From positions 1 through 5,692 of the forward strand of contig JACQIF010000020.1 in NCBI GenBank assembly GCA_016198635.1: a DNA stretch of 5,692 nucleotides, in the 5' to 3' direction. Positions 4,193 through 5,692 of this stretch are shown one piece after another. Numbering within the stretch: the first letter of the stretch is position 1; each line of letters begins with the position of its first letter. The translations under genes were made by a program, and so were the position numbers. Below the pieces are notes generated by a model. It ran no database searches and was not told where the DNA came from. It worked only from the letters and a program-made list of their open reading frames with translations. The DNA comes from Candidatus Aenigmatarchaeota archaeon (GTDB taxonomy: Archaea; Aenigmatarchaeota; Aenigmatarchaeia; PWEA01; JACQIF01).

Positions 4193-5339
4193 AGCCATTC
4201 CAGTTGTAGACTTTTTTTGCGTGTTTCTTTGCCAGAGCAAGCAGCTGTGGCGTCGAGCGCTCGGTGTTCACGATGGCTATGTCGAACATTCCCTTCAGCT
4301 TGTCAGGCGTTACGAACGCGCGTTTGAACCGTTTCGCCGCGAGATAGACGTAAAGCTCGTCTGCGTCAACGCCTGTCGCGTTGCGGAAGTGTCTTACGAG
4401 ATCTCCGGGACCGCTGCCAACTATTAAAACCTTCTTTGCAGGACCATCGAGGCTCCGTAGGTTTGTCGCCGTCCGCATCTTTGCAGAGCTCACGAAGTCT
4501 CTGGTAACGGCCTTGAGAAACTCGCTTGTGGATTGGAAGTATGCGCGATCCCTTCGTAGAATATAGAATCCCGTTACGAACGGAGCATATAACAATGCTT
4601 TGGCCCACTTCGCCCACATCCAATGCTTTCTCATCATGCGATAGCGATTCCTGTGCCAGCTTATCGATGCGTCGTAGCCCATCTTTCGCTTTATCGTGAA
4701 GCCGCTCCTGTGGTACGCGAGCGCGCTTGGACAATAAACTATCCTGTATCCTGCTTTCGTGATCTTGAACGACAGGTCTGCGTCCTCGTAGTACACAGGG
4801 ATGAAGCCTTCATCAAAGTAGCCGACGCGCTCTAACGCGTCAGTGCGAAACACGGCGACAGCCGCGTGGACTCCTATGATGTCGCGCTGCTCCGCGTACG
4901 CGTCAGGTTGCAGTCCCTTGCCTTCGGTTGCGATGAAGCCGCCGTATGTTATCTTCAGGCCGGCGCTTTCCAGCTTGTCGCCTTCTGCCGTGACTATCTT
5001 TGGCTGCACGCACGATATGCGTGCATCCGTTTCTATCACATTCATGAGCTCTTCGATGCATGTTGGCGCGAGCTTTGCGTCATCGTTTATAGTCGCAACG
5101 TAAGGCGTGCGCGCCTGGCGCAGGCCGACGTTGATGCCGCCGCTGAAGCCCCTGTTGGGCGAAATGCTCACGTGCGGCACGCCACTTTTCTTCAGCCATT
5201 CGCTTGTGCCGTCAGTGGAGCCGTTGTCCACAACCAGCAGCTCGTAGTCCTTGTATGTCTGCTCGCGAATTGATTGGAGAACAGTGGGAAGGGTGTCCAT
5301 GCCGTCGTAGCACAGAACGACAAGTGTAATCTTCTTCAT
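4173..5339 (-). CDS. Family 2 glycosyltransferase with a C-terminal Rossmann-like extension
   Basis: 388 residues. The GT-A domain (about 1-240) begins VVLCYDGMDTLPTVLQSIREQ and has LLVVDNGSTDGT (nucleotide-binding, 34-45), NRGFSGGINVGL, the metal-binding NDD at 85-87 (VATINDDAKL) and the acceptor/catalytic segment YYEDADLSFK (183-192). This resembles rhamnosyltransferase/WcaE-type GT2 enzymes that extend lipid-linked glycans at the inner face of the membrane. Residues about 246-262 (ALLYAPFVTGFYIL) are hydrophobic and may attach to the membrane. The last part (302-380) starts KKVLIVGSGPGDLVRHF and looks like a small Rossmann-type domain, unusual for the family. ATG 5339 is preferred over the in-frame GTG at 5348 because AGGTG (5350-5346) lies six bases before it. 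It follows the methyltransferase gene by 9 nt, so they form one operon. The donor sugar cannot be told. Confidence 0.88.
   Translation of the reverse strand: MKKITLVVLCYDGMDTLPTVLQSIREQTYKDYELLVVDNGSTDGTSEWLKKSGVPHVSISPNRGFSGGINVGLRQARTPYVATINDDAKLAPTCIEELMNVIETDARISCVQPKIVTAEGDKLESAGLKITYGGFIATEGKGLQPDAYAEQRDIIGVHAAVAVFRTDALERVGYFDEGFIPVYYEDADLSFKITKAGYRIVYCPSALAYHRSGFTIKRKMGYDASISWHRNRYRMMRKHWMWAKWAKALLYAPFVTGFYILRRDRAYFQSTSEFLKAVTRDFVSSAKMRTATNLRSLDGPAKKVLIVGSGPGDLVRHFRNATGVDADELYVYLAAKRFKRAFVTPDKLKGMFDIAIVNTERSTPQLLALAKKHAKKVYNWNGSKPSPV
4212..4218 (+). terminator. Poly-T terminator candidate after STT3
   Basis: Seven T in a row start 20 bases after the STT3 stop, followed by further T-rich sequence (GTGTTTCTTTG). 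Archaeal termination often uses such runs without a hairpin. It lies inside the C-terminal coding end of the opposing glycosyltransferase gene. Confidence 0.4.
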
Positions 5340-5348
5340 CCGAGACAC

Positions 5349-5692
5349 CTAGACGATTTTGGGCTTCGGTATAGGTATAATGAACTTGCCGCCTGCTTTC
5401 GCGAACGCAGACTGCTCCTTCATCACCTCCTCGGCTATGTTCCAGACCAGAAGCAGCACGTAGTCTGGCTTGTCTTCCATCAGCTTCTGCGGTCCGTATA
5501 CAGGCATCTTCATGCCTGGTATGTACATGCCCTGCTTAAGCGGGTTCTTGTCCACAACGTACGTGACGAGTTCAGGGCCTATCTTGAAGTAGTTTAGAAG
5601 AACGGTGCCTTTAGCAGCCGCGCCGTATCCTACAATGCTCTTGCCTTCGCGTTTTAGCTTCTTCAGTAGCGTTGTCAACTCTGTCTTAAGGG
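5349..5692 (-). CDS. SAM-dependent sugar C-methyltransferase, C-terminal domain (partial)
   Basis: Only the last 113 residues are in the window; the frame remains open to the right edge, so the TTG at 5678 is internal rather than a start. The sequence (LLKKLKREGKSIVGYGAAAK, GTVLLNYFKIG, VTYVVDKNPLKQGMYIPGMK, KPDYVLLLVWNIAEEVMKE, GGKFIIPIPKPKIV) matches the C-terminal domain of C-methyltransferases that act on NDP-deoxysugars (Methyltransf_14 type). These enzymes usually have about 400 residues, with a zinc-binding N-terminus and a central SAM domain, both expected beyond the window. It ends with TAG in frame with the downstream glycosyltransferase. Context supports a role in making a methyl-branched sugar for the surface or N-linked glycan. 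Confidence 0.88.
   Translation of the reverse strand, partial: LKTELTTLLKKLKREGKSIVGYGAAAKGTVLLNYFKIGPELVTYVVDKNPLKQGMYIPGMKMPVYGPQKLMEDKPDYVLLLVWNIAEEVMKEQSAFAKAGGKFIIPIPKPKIV

Noticed and set aside
4866..5273. Plus-strand frame opposite GT2
   Set aside because: Antisense shadow; the minus-strand frame has clear glycosyltransferase motifs.

Overview
This window is archaeal. It carries the archaeal/eukaryotic-type ribosomal proteins L44e and S27e, the alpha subunit of initiation factor aIF2, and an STT3/AglB oligosaccharyltransferase. Gene starts fall into two archaeal styles: strong GGTGA Shine-Dalgarno sites 6 nt before ATG for genes inside operons, and TATA boxes about 26 nt before starts that look leaderless. 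Genes are tightly packed and base composition is moderate. The sequence does not fix the lineage; a compact (for example DPANN-type) archaeon is possible but is only a guess.

Layout. Left block, translation genes: the minus strand reads rpl44e (1489-1196), rps27e (1193-1005), then the aIF2-alpha gene (447 to beyond the left edge). In many archaea these three are adjacent. Here a plus-strand Nudix hydrolase gene (506-1003) sits between rps27e and aIF2-alpha. It ends one base from the rps27e stop and shares an almost symmetrical TATA box with aIF2-alpha. The aIF2-alpha reading frame is interrupted by a single in-frame TAG at codon 119, after which 30 more family-like codons run to the window edge.

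Middle, 1490-1876: there is no large gene, but there is structure. Upstream of rpl44e lie three imperfect tandem copies (55-61 bp) of the rpl44e start region. On the minus strand each copy holds a Shine-Dalgarno-like site, an ATG opening an ORF of 14-18 codons, and a short hairpin just after the start. The last small ORF ends in TAATG, overlapping the rpl44e start. This looks like an undescribed leader or translational-control array. Further upstream are the probable rpl44e promoter, a small acidic Pro/Glu-rich ORF (minus strand), and a palindromic TATA element that could serve both that ORF and the STT3 gene.

Right block, glycosylation: the 771-residue STT3/AglB gene (plus) converges on, and overlaps by 20 bp, a family 2 glycosyltransferase gene (minus). 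That gene is preceded, 9 nt away, by the end of a sugar C-methyltransferase gene that leaves the window on the right. Together they suggest an N-glycan assembly locus: the methyltransferase modifies a nucleotide-linked sugar, GT2 adds a sugar to a lipid-linked glycan, and STT3 transfers the glycan to Asn sequons outside the membrane.

The best leads are the tandem mini-ORF/hairpin leader of rpl44e and the in-frame amber codon in aIF2-alpha, in a window where TAG otherwise ends five of the six complete or 3'-complete main genes.
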